Shown in pieces: positions 35,801-47,600 of a stretch of 64,000 nucleotides of DNA. The stretch lies in contig CAXIPT010000001.1 of assembly GCA_964030475.1 (NCBI GenBank), positions 5,569,652 through 5,633,651 of the forward strand, written 5' to 3'. Positions within the stretch are counted from its first letter, which is position 1, and each line of letters begins with the position of its first letter. The notes beneath the pieces are model-generated. The model saw only the letters and a list, made by a program, of their open reading frames with translations, had not been told where the DNA came from and did not search any database. Source of the DNA: Tethya wilhelma. Lineage: Eukaryota > Porifera > Demospongiae > Tethyida > Tethyidae. Both the position numbers and the translations under genes were made by a program.

Positions 35801-36144
35801 ATACAGATCTCACCCTAGTAATTGGAGCTAATGATACAGTCAATTCGGCTGCTGAAGAGGATCCTAACTCTATCATTGCCGGCATGCCTGTCCTCCAGGT
35901 AAGGCTATACATGTTACTGGTTTGTGTTTTATATGGACAAAGTTCCTATTTTATATTTTTCTCTGATTTTTTTTATTAGGTCTGGCAAGGAAAACACACA
36001 GTTGTGATGAAGCGTACTCTTGGTGTTGGCTATGCAGCTGTGGATAACCCTGTATTCTATAAAGAGAACACCTCCATGTTGCTAGGTGATGCCAAGAAGA
36101 CGTGTGATGCTCTCCTAGCTAAAGTCAAGGAGGTATACGAGTGA
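32845..36144 (+). CDS. NNT: NAD(P) transhydrogenase, mitochondrial
   Basis: This inner-membrane enzyme couples proton re-entry to hydride transfer from NADH to NADP+, supplying mitochondrial NADPH. The single polypeptide fuses all domains. First is an Arg-rich mitochondrial presequence ([17 protein letters not shown]). The NAD-binding dI domain has [17 protein letters not shown], the Rossmann motif [15 protein letters not shown] and [16 protein letters not shown]. The membrane dII domain has [20 protein letters not shown] and [20 protein letters not shown]. The NADP-binding dIII domain has [39 protein letters not shown] and [11 protein letters not shown]. The main exon runs to 35898 and the last exon 35980-36144 encodes [20 protein letters not shown] and ends KVKEVYE. 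The frame upstream of ATG 32845 is probably intron. Length is about 1,060 residues, normal. A three-kilobase coding exon is unusual for this gene. Confidence 0.97.
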
Positions 36145-36520
36145 AACACCTAGTGTAACTATTTAGAGAGATGTTGATTATTTATTATTTTCTGGTTCAC
36201 ATTGTGTTAGGATTTAGGAAAGAAATATCTTTAAAATTGTACCTTAGAATTTCAATACATGCATTATACACTAGTATTATATTATTTTTGTTGAATCTTG
36301 TTGTTTTTCAAAATTAAATAAAGATCGATTTTGTCACCGCCAGCTGAGCATGCATTAATAATTATTTTGTGAAATTATTATCACCAATGATGTGGCAGTA
36401 AAACCAGCTGCTCACTTAAATATAACTCAAATGCCAATTAAATGGCACTAAACAGAACTCAATTTAATTGAAACAAGTTCAGAAAACTGTCATGTATTTA
36501 GATCAATCCAGTGTAATATG
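36145..36520. other. Convergent spacer NNT / GH2 gene
   Basis: This AT-rich spacer includes AAATAAAGA near 36316 as a poly(A)-signal candidate for NNT. No coding sequence is evident. Confidence 0.7.
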
Positions 36521-39403
36521 TTAGTTCCTCACAGACTTTCTAGCAGCTGCTAATACTCCGTGAGTGTCCATGTCAGCACTGACAGGAATAGAAACCTTGC
36601 CACTTTCCATTCCAGTTGCTGTTGCCTCCACAACAATAGCATCTGCTCCAGGAGAGGAATCGTCTGGAGAGACAATACGTGTACGAATATTTCCATCTCG
36701 ATCAATCTGCATCAATCGTTGTCGGTGTAGTGGAGGTAATGCTGCATTTACTGTGGTTTGGACAATGACACGAGCAAGTCCATGGTAGGCACTCCTGGAA
36801 GAGGCTTGACTGGGTTCGTGACATGCTGGGTTTCCATTGCCCACTCCTATAATACGACCAGGTCCACTGACTATGCGAAATGTGATCATATCTGAACGGC
36901 CAGGTACAACATTTCCATTAGAGTCAACTATTGCAGCTGAAATCATGCCTGCATCTTGGCCGTCAAGTACAAGAGATGTTCCTGTCCCAGTCTTTTCACT
37001 TGGAGCATCAACTGTTAGTACAATTTTAGCAGGAGGTCCAGCCGTCTCTACTGTATGTGTTGCCATCACTTTCTTCTGAGAATCAAGAGCAGTGGCAGTG
37101 ATTTTTCCAGAGGAAAACACAACACCATCCCATTCAGCCCAACCTTGCCAGTCCACTTTAACAACTCCTTGAGACTTTCCATTTACAGTGAGCTCGGCCA
37201 TGGGAGCATTGGTGTATGCTTGAATTGTATAGTTGGAGACATTTGATACTTTCTCCCAGTCTTGCACAATACGAACCATGTAGCCATTGTTTTCCTGTGA
37301 AGCAGTAGCATAGGGATCAGCCAGCGGTGGAGGATTGATGGGTACATCATACTGACTATCAGTGGAATTGTGCATAGCACTGAAGTACCACCATGCACGA
37401 TACCAGTAAGCTGAAGGCTTTGGAAATCCTGCAACGTCTATGGAACCAAAGGAGCCTACAACCATTGGCCAACCATATGGAGTCGGCTCACCATAGTAGT
37501 CAAAGAGTGTCCACACCATACATCCTGACACAAACTTTCGATCCAGTTGATACTCAGTTTGTTTTTGATTACAGTCTGCATTGAAGCTACCAAAGACTGG
37601 TGTCTTGCTGTCAGTGGTGTATTCCCCTCTCTGTGTGCGGCAGGAGCAGCACTCTGAACCAAGTAGAGGTCGTTTGGGAAAAGATTTGTGATACGAGTCA
37701 AAGACTTCACCACGTCGGTGTGAGAAGCCTTGAACATCAAGTACAGTAGAGAGATCGTTTCCTTCATCAACAACCATGTTTGCAGACACTGGGCGATAAG
37801 GATCGATTTCCTTAGAAACTTCTCTGTAAACCTTTGCAATTGCTATGTCATACCCAAATCGGCATTCGCCTTCATTACAAAATGACCAGATCATGACACT
37901 GGGGTGATTGCGATCTCGTCGTACCATATTCTTTTGGTTGTATACCCAATGACTGTTGTTTCCCATTAGTCTGTTCTCATCCCACACTACAATCCCTATT
38001 CTATCAAGTATATCCAGCATTGCAGGGACAGGAGGATTGTGAGACATACGCCAAGCATTGGCTCCCACTGCTCTCATCATTTGCCCCCTGAAGAGGTTTA
38101 TTCGGTCTGGAACAGCAGCACCTACACCAGTGAAATCATTGTGGTTGTTGAATCCACGCCATGTAAAACGCTTTTCATTGAGAGAAAATCCAACATCAGG
38201 ATCCCAGTGCTGTTTTCGTACACCAATTGTGCAAGTGACATTGTCCAATGGCGGTTGACCAGATGGTGTCATCAGAGTGGCTCTCATTGTGTAGAGATAT
38301 GGTCTAGCAATGCTCCAAAGCTCAATCTTACTTGTCTTGGGTATGGTGGTATTCACTACAATCACTGCACCAGGATGGGCTGTCCAGGCCTTAGATGTAA
38401 CACTTGCTACAGAATTACCATCTTCGTCAAATATTTCAAACTTTACTATTACATCTGCTAAAATTGTTTTAGTGTTGATAATTTCTGCAACAGGATTAAA
38501 CTCAACATCTGCATACTGTCCCTTGGTGGGATCTTTTGGATCGGAATCACTGATAGAGCCGACTACTTGAGATGCGCCATACACTCCATTGGGAATAAAG
38601 TGAACAGGATCAGTGCTGATGAGATGAACAGGTCTGTAGATTCCCCCTCCTTCATACCAGTGTCCAGAAAATGCTCCTCCAGCATTGGACTTGACGGCAA
38701 TGATATTTTCTTTATCTTCTCCATAATTCAGGCTTGTGATGTTGTCCAGACGAACACCAAAGCTAGTGTAGCCTGAATCTTCATAATGTATTGGCTCACC
38801 ATTCACATAAGTCACTGATGCACGAAACACTCCCTCAAAATATACCCAGATTGACTGTCCTTTCCAATCACTAGGGAGGTGGAAGTGTTTGCGATACCAA
38901 GTCGTGTTCAGTGGTAAATATCCATGGGTTTCTAAGTTTGATTGGTCAAAAGTTCCATTGATAATTCCATCGTAAGGTACATCTACAATGGTCCAAGAGC
39001 TGTCATCAAAGCCTTTTGATCCTGGCCCCTCTCCAGCTGGAGGCAAAGCTACAGGAATTTCTGCTCTTCCCTCACCAACAACATCCTGGCTCTTTTTGCT
39101 GCAGTCTCCCAAATGCTGTCCCATTTGACATCCAAGTGTTTTCGAATGTTGCCATCCAATACACAGTATATCCTCACAACATGCATCGCGACATTCGTCT
39201 TGTGTGGTTAATTTGTTCTTCAGCGGTAGCAGACCATCGCAAAAAACACCGTCCAGCTTACGTGAAAAAGCATCAGCAGAACACTGAATTTTTTGTCCGA
39301 TAGAAAACCTCCAACCAAAGTTGAAGTTGATATCTTCTCTTATGAGTTGAACTGGGTTTGTCACGGCCAGCAACACAGCTACTATCACCAAGTAAACCTT
39401 CAT
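36521..39403 (-). CDS. Secreted glycoside hydrolase family 2 (beta-galactosidase-like) with Cys-rich insert
   Basis: This single uninterrupted frame codes 960 residues. The first in-frame ATG (39401-39403) gives signal peptide MKVYLVIVAVLLAVTNPV. The GH2 architecture is N-terminal jelly roll (DDSSWTIVDVPYDG, TWYRKHFHLPSDWKGQSIWV), Ig-like linker, TIM barrel (RGFNNHNDFTGVGAAVPDR, MIWSFCNEGE), then Ig-like C-terminal domains (IGVGNGNPACHEPSQASS). The acid/base Glu is in SFCNEGE (about residue 510) and the nucleophile Glu in LLGSECCS (about residue 585), so it looks active. A Cys-rich segment near residues 30-105 (TQDECRDACCEDILCIGW) resembles an apple/PAN module set into the jelly roll. Substrate cannot be read from sequence; galactosidase and glucuronidase are both possible. 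The lack of introns and the bacterial-type C-terminus suggest ancient transfer, yet both neighbours are ordinary animal genes, which argues against contamination. Confidence 0.88.
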   Translation of the reverse strand: MKVYLVIVAVLLAVTNPVQLIREDINFNFGWRFSIGQKIQCSADAFSRKLDGVFCDGLLPLKNKLTTQDECRDACCEDILCIGWQHSKTLGCQMGQHLGDCSKKSQDVVGEGRAEIPVALPPAGEGPGSKGFDDSSWTIVDVPYDGIINGTFDQSNLETHGYLPLNTTWYRKHFHLPSDWKGQSIWVYFEGVFRASVTYVNGEPIHYEDSGYTSFGVRLDNITSLNYGEDKENIIAVKSNAGGAFSGHWYEGGGIYRPVHLISTDPVHFIPNGVYGASQVVGSISDSDPKDPTKGQYADVEFNPVAEIINTKTILADVIVKFEIFDEDGNSVASVTSKAWTAHPGAVIVVNTTIPKTSKIELWSIARPYLYTMRATLMTPSGQPPLDNVTCTIGVRKQHWDPDVGFSLNEKRFTWRGFNNHNDFTGVGAAVPDRINLFRGQMMRAVGANAWRMSHNPPVPAMLDILDRIGIVVWDENRLMGNNSHWVYNQKNMVRRDRNHPSVMIWSFCNEGECRFGYDIAIAKVYREVSKEIDPYRPVSANMVVDEGNDLSTVLDVQGFSHRRGEVFDSYHKSFPKRPLLGSECCSCRTQRGEYTTDSKTPVFGSFNADCNQKQTEYQLDRKFVSGCMVWTLFDYYGEPTPYGWPMVVGSFGSIDVAGFPKPSAYWYRAWWYFSAMHNSTDSQYDVPINPPPLADPYATASQENNGYMVRIVQDWEKVSNVSNYTIQAYTNAPMAELTVNGKSQGVVKVDWQGWAEWDGVVFSSGKITATALDSQKKVMATHTVETAGPPAKIVLTVDAPSEKTGTGTSLVLDGQDAGMISAAIVDSNGNVVPGRSDMITFRIVSGPGRIIGVGNGNPACHEPSQASSRSAYHGLARVIVQTTVNAALPPLHRQRLMQIDRDGNIRTRIVSPDDSSPGADAIVVEATATGMESGKVSIPVSADMDTHGVLAAARKSVRN

Positions 39404-39547
39404 TTTCACGATCGAGACTATATGACACAGCTATATAATTATAAGCTAGCTCGAGCCAAACACTATCACGTGATTTTAGGTGGGTGGGGCCGGGGCTGGC
39501 GCACGCACTGCAATGCCATAATGCAAACTTCTGTGTTGAAAAGAGAA

Positions 39548-41104
39548 TTAATGATAGGTGATTTCAAACAAAGCCTTCTTTAGTGGTTCAATGTTCCAAT
39601 GTTTTAATGCAGACACAGGAACAACAGGAAGCCCAGTATCATGCTGCATTTGCAATATCCTGTCATCACCTTCAGACTGAAGCAAGTCCATTTTGTTTGC
39701 CACAATCAAACCAACATTCTTACAGAGTTCTTCCTTGAAAAACTTCAGCTCACTTTGTAGCTCCCTCAATTGAGTGTGCATGTCTGGATCAGTACTAGAA
39801 GCATCAAGAACATAGAGAAGAACTCTACATCGTTCAATGTGTCTCAGAAAGGAATGGCCAAGGCCCTTGTTGAGATGAGCCCCTGGAATTAGTCCTGGGA
39901 TGTCTGCAACTGAGGAAAAAAATGTAATAAAATATTTTTTGAACAGAAATCCCATGTGGTCTAGTGGTTAGGATCCGGCGCTCTCACCGCCGTGGCCGGG
40001 GTTCGATTCCCCGCATGGGAGGTGTTTTTTTCCCTTCTATTCTACACAAGCAACTACTTTTTTTTTAACCAAACTACCTCCATTGGATCTACCTGCTAAT
40101 TTGTTGTCGTTGAGGTCAGCAACAACTCCAATGTGTGGATTGAGAGTAGTAAATGGATAAGCTGCTACTTCAGGAGTTGCTCTGGAGATGGCTCTCAGGA
40201 GTGTTGACTTGCCAGCGTTGGGGAAGCCCACCATACCTACATCGGCTATGGTCTTCAGCTCAACCTCAATGATGGCTTCTTCTCCCACTTCTCCTTTCGT
40301 GAACTCCACTGGTCTGCGATTATCAACTGTTCCAAACATGGAATTGCCCATGCCACCTTCACCACCCTTTGCAACTATGAAAGTGTTTCCTTCCATAACA
40401 AGATCTGCTAAAATTGCTCCTTTTTCGTGGTCTTTTATTACAGTTCCAACAGGTACCTGGAAAAATTTCATTACTATAACACAATTTATTGACATATTTA
40501 GTCTAGGCTTGCTAGACTAGCCTTAGTCTTGTTGGCTAGATGTCCAGAGAGGGGGAGGGAAATCAGGGAGCTTTTAGACTACATATTATGTTTAATATAT
40601 AATATACCTTCACAAAGGTATCTTTTCCATTCTTCCCTGCATGATATGATCCTTGACCAGGCTCTCCACGTCGACCACGGTAATGGGACTGAAGAGTTCT
40701 CAGGTTCTTTACGTGAGAATCAGCAACTAAAATGATGCTTCCACCATTTCCTCCATCCCCACCATCAGGACCTCCAAATCGGATTTTCAGCGATCTGTTT
40801 GTGAAATTATGTGGTTGCTGTTATTGTTGAATATCTAGTGTTATTGTATATAGGCCTATCTATACCTGACAAAGCTCACACATCCATCTCCACCTGACCC
40901 TCCTTGAACATATACTTTCTTCCAGTCAATGAACTTACGACCCTGACAGAGAAGAAAGAAAGACAGACAATCATAAAATGTGCTAATCTACATGATAGTA
41001 GTAGTAGAGACTCCTACTCTACCTACCTTTATCCTCTTCCATTCTGTTTTCACTTGCTTTTTGAGGAGAGAAAGAACAAGGCTCCTGCAAGGAACCTTCA
41101 GCAT
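39548..41104 (-). CDS. MTG2: Mitochondrial Obg-family ribosome-assembly GTPase
   Basis: MTG2/GTPBP5 is an Obg GTPase for late mitochondrial large-subunit assembly. The start at 41102-41104 ([19 protein letters not shown]) gives a basic presequence. The Gly-rich Obg fold follows: [17 protein letters not shown] (about 40943-40868), [20 protein letters not shown] and [20 protein letters not shown]. The G domain has G1 [11 protein letters not shown], switch [15 protein letters not shown]3 [21 protein letters not shown]4 VANKMDLLQ and G5 PVSAL. The stop is at 39548-39550. All nucleotide motifs are intact. The intron between switch I and G3 holds a tRNA gene on the opposite strand. Confidence 0.94.
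39950..40021 (+). tRNA. tRNA-Glu (anticodon CTC)
   Basis: The 72-nt cloverleaf has acceptor stem TCCCATG paired with CATGGGA (40014-40020) and discriminator G. The anticodon stem is CGGCG/CGCCG around loop CTCTCAC, giving CTC. The A box (TGGTCTAGTGG) and B box (GGTTCGATTCC) are canonical, and a T run at about 40024-40030 is a pol III terminator. There is no intron. It lies inside an MTG2 intron, antisense to MTG2. Confidence 0.95.
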
Positions 41105-41691
41105 TATTACCTACCGACTTTGACGACCTTTTCCTTTTAGATTTTTAGCGATTATCAAATCACGTGCAGCACAGCACGCGCTTTTTACTACAAAACTAAG
41201 AGGGCGGGATCAGCCATCCCATTCACAGTGAACCTCAAAAATGCAGGCCCAAGTTTGCTGCAGCTGAGTTGTTTTGAAGAAGAGTTGAGTGGTTATTACT
41301 TAAGGTAAGTTATGTGAGATTTATGTAAAGGGAGATAAGAAAGAGTTTCTATGATGCAATTAGGTGCACTTGCATGCTCCTTTGAAACTTGTACTAAGAA
41401 AATTGAAATCATAAATGAGGCCTTCTGTTACAGTTGAAGACCTCAAAGACAGAGTTAGGCCTAGCATACAACTTGTACTTATCAGCCTCAGTTGCCTGTT
41501 GCTGTGGACTGTTGTCCAGCCTGTGCATGATCACATTGTTGCCTTGGGACTGGCAGTTGACTCTCAGGGGTAGTCAATTTGTTGTCATTGTTGACAATTT
41601 GTGCAGTATAGTATTGTCATGGAGTTGAATTGACAGTTTTTGTTTACTATAATTATAGTGTTTGCTATGGTTTCATTTTAAAGTCTTCAAA
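41105..41691. promoter_or_regulatory. Divergent region MTG2 / cadherin, with cadherin 5' UTR
   Basis: A GC-richer patch with CACGTG near 41161 (AATCACGTGCAGC) lies close to the MTG2 start. A likely non-coding first exon of the cadherin ends at a TTAAG|GTAAGT donor near 41304. An ATTATAG acceptor near 41658 opens the coding exon. Confidence 0.5.
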
Positions 41692-44600
41692 ATGGCCCCT
41701 CACCTGAATACTTCAAACACAAAGACAAGTACTGTAACATTTATTTTTTCACTTCAAATATTCTTGCTACTTCATTGGAGCAGAACAGCATCTACAGAAA
41801 TAGTATTTCTAGGACAGCAACCATTTACAGCTTATATTTCACTAGCTTCTATACAAGGTGAGACAATATACCAGTTATATGCAGTCGAATCACCAACTGG
41901 AGCCTCAAATGCAATCACGTACAGTCTTACCCAAAATTCACAACCACCTTTGTTTCAAATTTTACCCCAAACTGGTCAACTACGCTACACTACTGGGAGC
42001 TTAGCCCTCGCACAATACACACTTACAGTCAGTGCAATGTCCAGTGCACGATCTGAAGAAGCTAATGTAACAGTGACTGTAGTAATAGAATCTGACTCAA
42101 CTCCTCGCTTTGAGCAAGCAGAGTACATCATCAGTGTGCCTGAAGATGTTCCAGTTGATGCACCATTCTCCATTATCAGAGCATTTTCTCCCAACACTGA
42201 TGTGCCTGCGTCACCGTATAGCATTATTGAAGGGAATACTGACAGTGATATTACAATTGATGGCGCCAATGGACTATTTCAAGCAAACAGGGCACTAGAC
42301 AGAGAAAGAACAGACTTGTACACCTTGGTTGTTCGCTATGTCAGTGGAGGAGGCACTATTGAGACAACTGTCAGCATCCATGTGTTGGACATAAACGACA
42401 ATAGTCCTCAATTTTCTGAGCCATTTTACAATATCAGTATTCCAGAAACCACTGCTCCTGGAAGTTTTGTTGCTGCCATATTGGCTACTGACCCAGACAC
42501 TGGTGTAAATGGAACAATCACCTACACTCTTGATCCGAGTGTTGCTGCAACATTTTCTCTTGATGCAACAATGGGAAGATTGATTGTGATGGCCGACTTG
42601 GACTACGAGAATCAAACTCAATATCAGTTCACAGTGACTGCCATGGATGGCGGTTCTCCTTCGACCAGCTCTGTGGTCACTGTACTAGTGAACCTCATGA
42701 ATATCGACGATGAATGCCCGCAGTTTGAGAATCCTCTCTTTGTCAGTGAAGTACAATATGATGAAAACACAGCGCCTAGCTTCGGTATGGTTCTGGTGGA
42801 GGTGAAGGCTTATGATCCAGATGGCCTGGGAATGGTTACCTATTCACTCGAACCTCCTATAACTAGTGGTGACACTTTAACTCTGAACAACATCACCGGT
42901 GTCATCACTCTCTCCAGGATTGACCCTTCCATTCGAGCTCTGTACGTTCTCAACGTGAGTGCTAGTGACAACAGCTGTACCAGACAGAGCTTCGTTCCAG
43001 TTGAAATTGCAATTGGTAGCAGAAACAGCCACAGTCCACGTTTCCCAACAGCACGGTGTAATGCAACAATGTTTGAAAATCCTCCACTCGGTACAGAAGT
43101 CGTTACCCTCAATGCTATGGATGAAGACATTGGAGTGAATGGTATCATCACGTACACCCTACTCACTCAGACCAACCTCTTTGCAGTGGATCCTTCCAGT
43201 GGTACCGTATCCACCATTGCTCCTCCATCTGCATACAACAGAGAAACTCAGCCTGAGATTTATGTGGATGTCATAGCACGTGATGGCGGCAATCGACAAG
43301 ACTACTGTCAACTGACAATCACCTTGCTTGATCAAAACGACAACTCCCCTCAAATTTTACTCCCTAGATATGAGACTACCATCCAAAGCAATGTGCCATC
43401 CGGGACATTTGTGCTCCAAATCGAAGCAACTGATGATGACAGTGGTATAAACGGTGCAATATCTTATTCTCTCCTCTCACAGAATGCTCTTCCCTTCACA
43501 ATCGATCCTGGCAACGGTATCATCACTACCAATGGGACTCTCACTAGCACGACATACAACTTTGATGTAGTTGTTGCAGACATGGGTGAACCACTGCAAC
43601 TCTCTTCAACAGCTACTGTAGCTATCATTGCAACTAGTGAACTGTCTTTCCCCATGTTCAACCAATCGATCTACAGTGCAGAGCACAGTGAGAATATTCC
43701 CTTCAATACTATGATTCTACGAGTCACAGCCACAAGCTCTAATCCAAGCGATCCCATAGTCTACAGCATTGTCTCTGGATCGGAGTATCGTTCCAATGCC
43801 GATGGTGCATTCAGACTAAATCAACTTGGGACTGGTGGTGCCGACATTAGTGTAGGCTCAAATATCTTAATTGACTACGAACGCCTACAACCGACAGCTT
43901 CATTCAGTTTCTTTGTGAGAGCTTCCAACAGTGCTGGACGTAGTATTGCAGCTGTGAAGATCAACATTACTGATGTTGACGACAGTAGTCCTGTATTTGT
44001 TTCCAGAGACTATCGTATATTTCTAGCTGAAAACGAGCCCATCGGTACAACGGTGCTTCAACTGCAAGCAACTGATCCTGACTCTGATGACATAAACTAC
44101 CGACTGTTCTTCTTTGTTTCCTACTTCAACGTGACAAGCGAGGGTGTGATCCTCTCAAACCAGCTCTTTGACTCTGAGAACCCCACTCTGACCTTGAGTG
44201 GGGTGATAGTGGTGGAAGCCTTCAATCCCAATGATCCTCAAGTGCAGCAGACCACTCTAGGAATACCATGGGCAATTGTTGACGTCAATGATAACCAACT
44301 CTCGTTCGTCCAGTTCAGCTATTCTGCAACTCTTCCCGAGAACTTATCCTTACAAAGTGTTGTGGTAAGGCTAGAGGCTACCGATCCTGACTCCAGTAAT
44401 ACCAACAATCTCCAGTTCTTCATCACTGAAGGGAATGATGGCACTTTTGCTATCGACTCAAACAGTATCGTGTTGGCTAGGAGACTCGATTTTGAGAACA
44501 CTATGCAGTACATGCTTCGAGTGCAAGTGACTGATGGCCAACAGACTGGATGCACACAGTGTTTGGCCACAGTTAGTATCCGTGTTACCAATGTCGACGA

Positions 44601-47600
44601 TGAGCCTCCAGTGTTCTCCCAACCAGTCTACCAAACCCAAATACAGGAGAATGCCCCCATGGGGACGCTGTTAGTGAATGTCTCGGCTACTGATTCCGAC
44701 TCAGCCACTGTTAGCTACAGGTTGTTGGGTCTCGGCACGGGGAGATTCACAGTGAACACCAATGGTGAGATTATTGTGAGTGGAGATATAGACAGAGAGG
44801 ATTTCCTCCCTGATGGTGAGCTCGTCTTTCCGGTCCTCGCTGAAGGTGGAGGTATAGCAACTGCAGAGGTCCGTGTTACCATCACCGATGTGAATGATAA
44901 TGCTCCAAGATTCATCGAAGTGTTTCGAGGACAAGTTCAAGAAAACATTTCTCCTGGAGATGAAGGAGTCAGCGTTGTACAAGTGCAAGCTGCTGATTTG
45001 GATGCCGGTCAGAATGGGAATGTGACGTACTCACTGATAGATGGAGAATCAGATGGGTTTAGAATTGATCCCAGCTCAGGAGAGATCACCTCACACACCC
45101 TATTGGACCGGGAGGCTCGGTCCTCCTACTCCATCACGGTTGCAGCAACTGATGGCAGCTCACCTTCACCACAATCCTCAACCACCACCGTCACCATTGA
45201 TGTCGGAGATGAAAATGACAATCGTCCGTTCTTTCCTTACCCCTTCATGTTTGCCAGAGTGTATGAGAATGCTCCCATCGGGACTCGTGTCATCACGATC
45301 CCGGCCATTGATCTCGATAACGGCACCAATTCAGTGATCACATACAGGCTCCTCTCTTCCACTCCAAGCGAGATGAAATTTGACCTCAACTCTGAAACGG
45401 GTGAAGTGACAGTGAGCGGAAGTTTAGACTACGAGATACCTCTGCATCGAGTCTACACTCTACTGGTCTCAATCAGTGAGCCAAACTTCCAAGGGGGATC
45501 TGAAGGCACTCTAGAGATCCATCTTCTCGATCGGAATGACAATGCTCCTGTCATACAACAGCCACAGTACGCACTGCTCGGTGGTTTTAGCCTCTCTGAA
45601 ACACTGCCAGCTGAAGAGAAGATAGTCGTTGCAAGGGTGAATGCATCGGACGAAGACTCCGGGTTGAATTCAGAGCTGGTGTTTGAGATCAGTGGCGGAA
45701 ACGATAATGAAGTGTTCAGTATATCCGACGAGAATGGAATTGGTGTCATTCGTAATGTACGACAGCTGGACCACGAGACCACGTCCAGGTACCGACTCTT
45801 AATTACCGTCTCTGATAGAGGGACACCCTCTAGATCGACAACCGTTGATCTACCCTTCAGAGTGGTAGACGTCAACGACGAACCACCAGTGTTTAACCAG
45901 TCCACGTACACAGTGAGTGTTGTGGAGAATTCCGATCCCCAAGTCTCAATCTTCCAGCTCAATGCTACTGATCCTGACACGGGCAGTGGTGGCAACATCA
46001 GTGCATACAACATCGTGGCAGGCAACAGTGGTGGATGGTTTATCCTTGACTCAGCCCAGGGTATACTCGGGACCACTACCACATTCGATAGAGAAGTACG
46101 CTCGTCGTACACACTGACCGTCACAGCCGTCGACGATGGTGGACTGTTGGCTCAGACCGGTACAGCAACTGTTCTGGTCCTCATCTCAGACCTCAATGAC
46201 AACCCCTCTCTGTTTGACGGTGCTCTCTACATTCATATCTATGCTCTGGACGGTAGGGCTCCAACAGGTCCCATCACTGTGCCTAACTTTCTTGATCCCG
46301 ATGTGAATAACTCGTTCACTGCTTGTCTCGTCCGCTTTCAGAGCTCACAACTCACGCAGCTGTTCTCAATCGACGAAGAGAACTGCCAGTTTTCACTCAC
46401 ACAATCCAATCCTCCCCAAGGTATTTACAACTTTCAATATTCTGGAAGAGATGGAAGGTTCACCAGTGTCACTAGTAATGTGTCTGTTACCGTTGACTAC
46501 ATACAGAGTGCTGATCTTCCGGCAGGTAGTCTCCTTACAGTGACCGTGAATGCAACAGCCGAGGAATACTTCAGTGAGAGGCTCAACATCTCGTTTCCTC
46601 TGCTAATTGCAGGGGCAATTGGAGTGGATCGGTCTCGATTACGTATAGTGTCTATTTCCCCTGGTTACCACGACCCAGACAGTACCATAGACATTACATT
46701 CACTGCTCAGAACACCAACTCAGACTACATTGAACCTGCTCTCATCTTAAACCAGCTCTATTTGCAGCGCAGCAATTTGATCAATGGAAACTATAGCATT
46801 ATTGCACTGCCAACAGATCCGTGTGTTAGTGAACCTTGTTTCAATCAAGCTGCCTGTAAAAGTGTCCGTACGGTCAGACCTACTGAACAAGTTGGAAGAT
46901 CGACAGAATTCATCCTCCTTGCACCTCGAATCGAACTGGGCTATGAATGTGAATGTGTCCCTGGAACCTCAGGCAGGCTCTGTGAAATCAACTACGACGA
47001 CTGCTACAGTAATCCTTGTAAGCAGAATGCCCAGTGTTTTGATGAAGTAGGAGGCTTCCAGTGTGACTGTCCCGATGGCTCAAGTGGTCTAGATTGCAGC
47101 TTCAACCCTGACGAGTGCATTCGTGAGCCGTGCTTGAATGGAGCGACCTGCATCAATGGTCTGAACACCTACGTATGTGAATGTCTACCAGGATATTATG
47201 GTAGAGAGTGTCAGTACAGGTATTACAAACTATCGGAAACCTGTTCAGATAATCCGTGTCAAAATGGTGCCACATGTAGTCCAGGACGGGACACATACAC
47301 TTGTGTTTGTCCTGAAGGATTTTCAGGTCAACTGTGTGAACAGGAGGAGCAAGCACAAGGGGGGTGTCTTCGTAACCCCTGCTATAATGGATCGTCATGT
47401 ACAGACACCTTGGAAGGACCCATATGTTCTTGCTCTGTTGGGTTCACGGGTCCAAACTGTCGTTTCCCTCTCGACAACTGTGAGCTGCAGCCTTGTGAAA
47501 ATGGTGGCATATGCCAACAAGGACTGTATGATTCTTATCGTTGCCTCTGTGCTCCTGGATTCACTGGTGAAAACTGTTCAGTCATTGTTTCAGCTTGTGA

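Noticed and set aside
45453..46124. 223-residue minus-strand frame within the cadherin
   Set aside because: It is antisense to intact cadherin repeats with regular DxNDN linkers and has no independent evidence.
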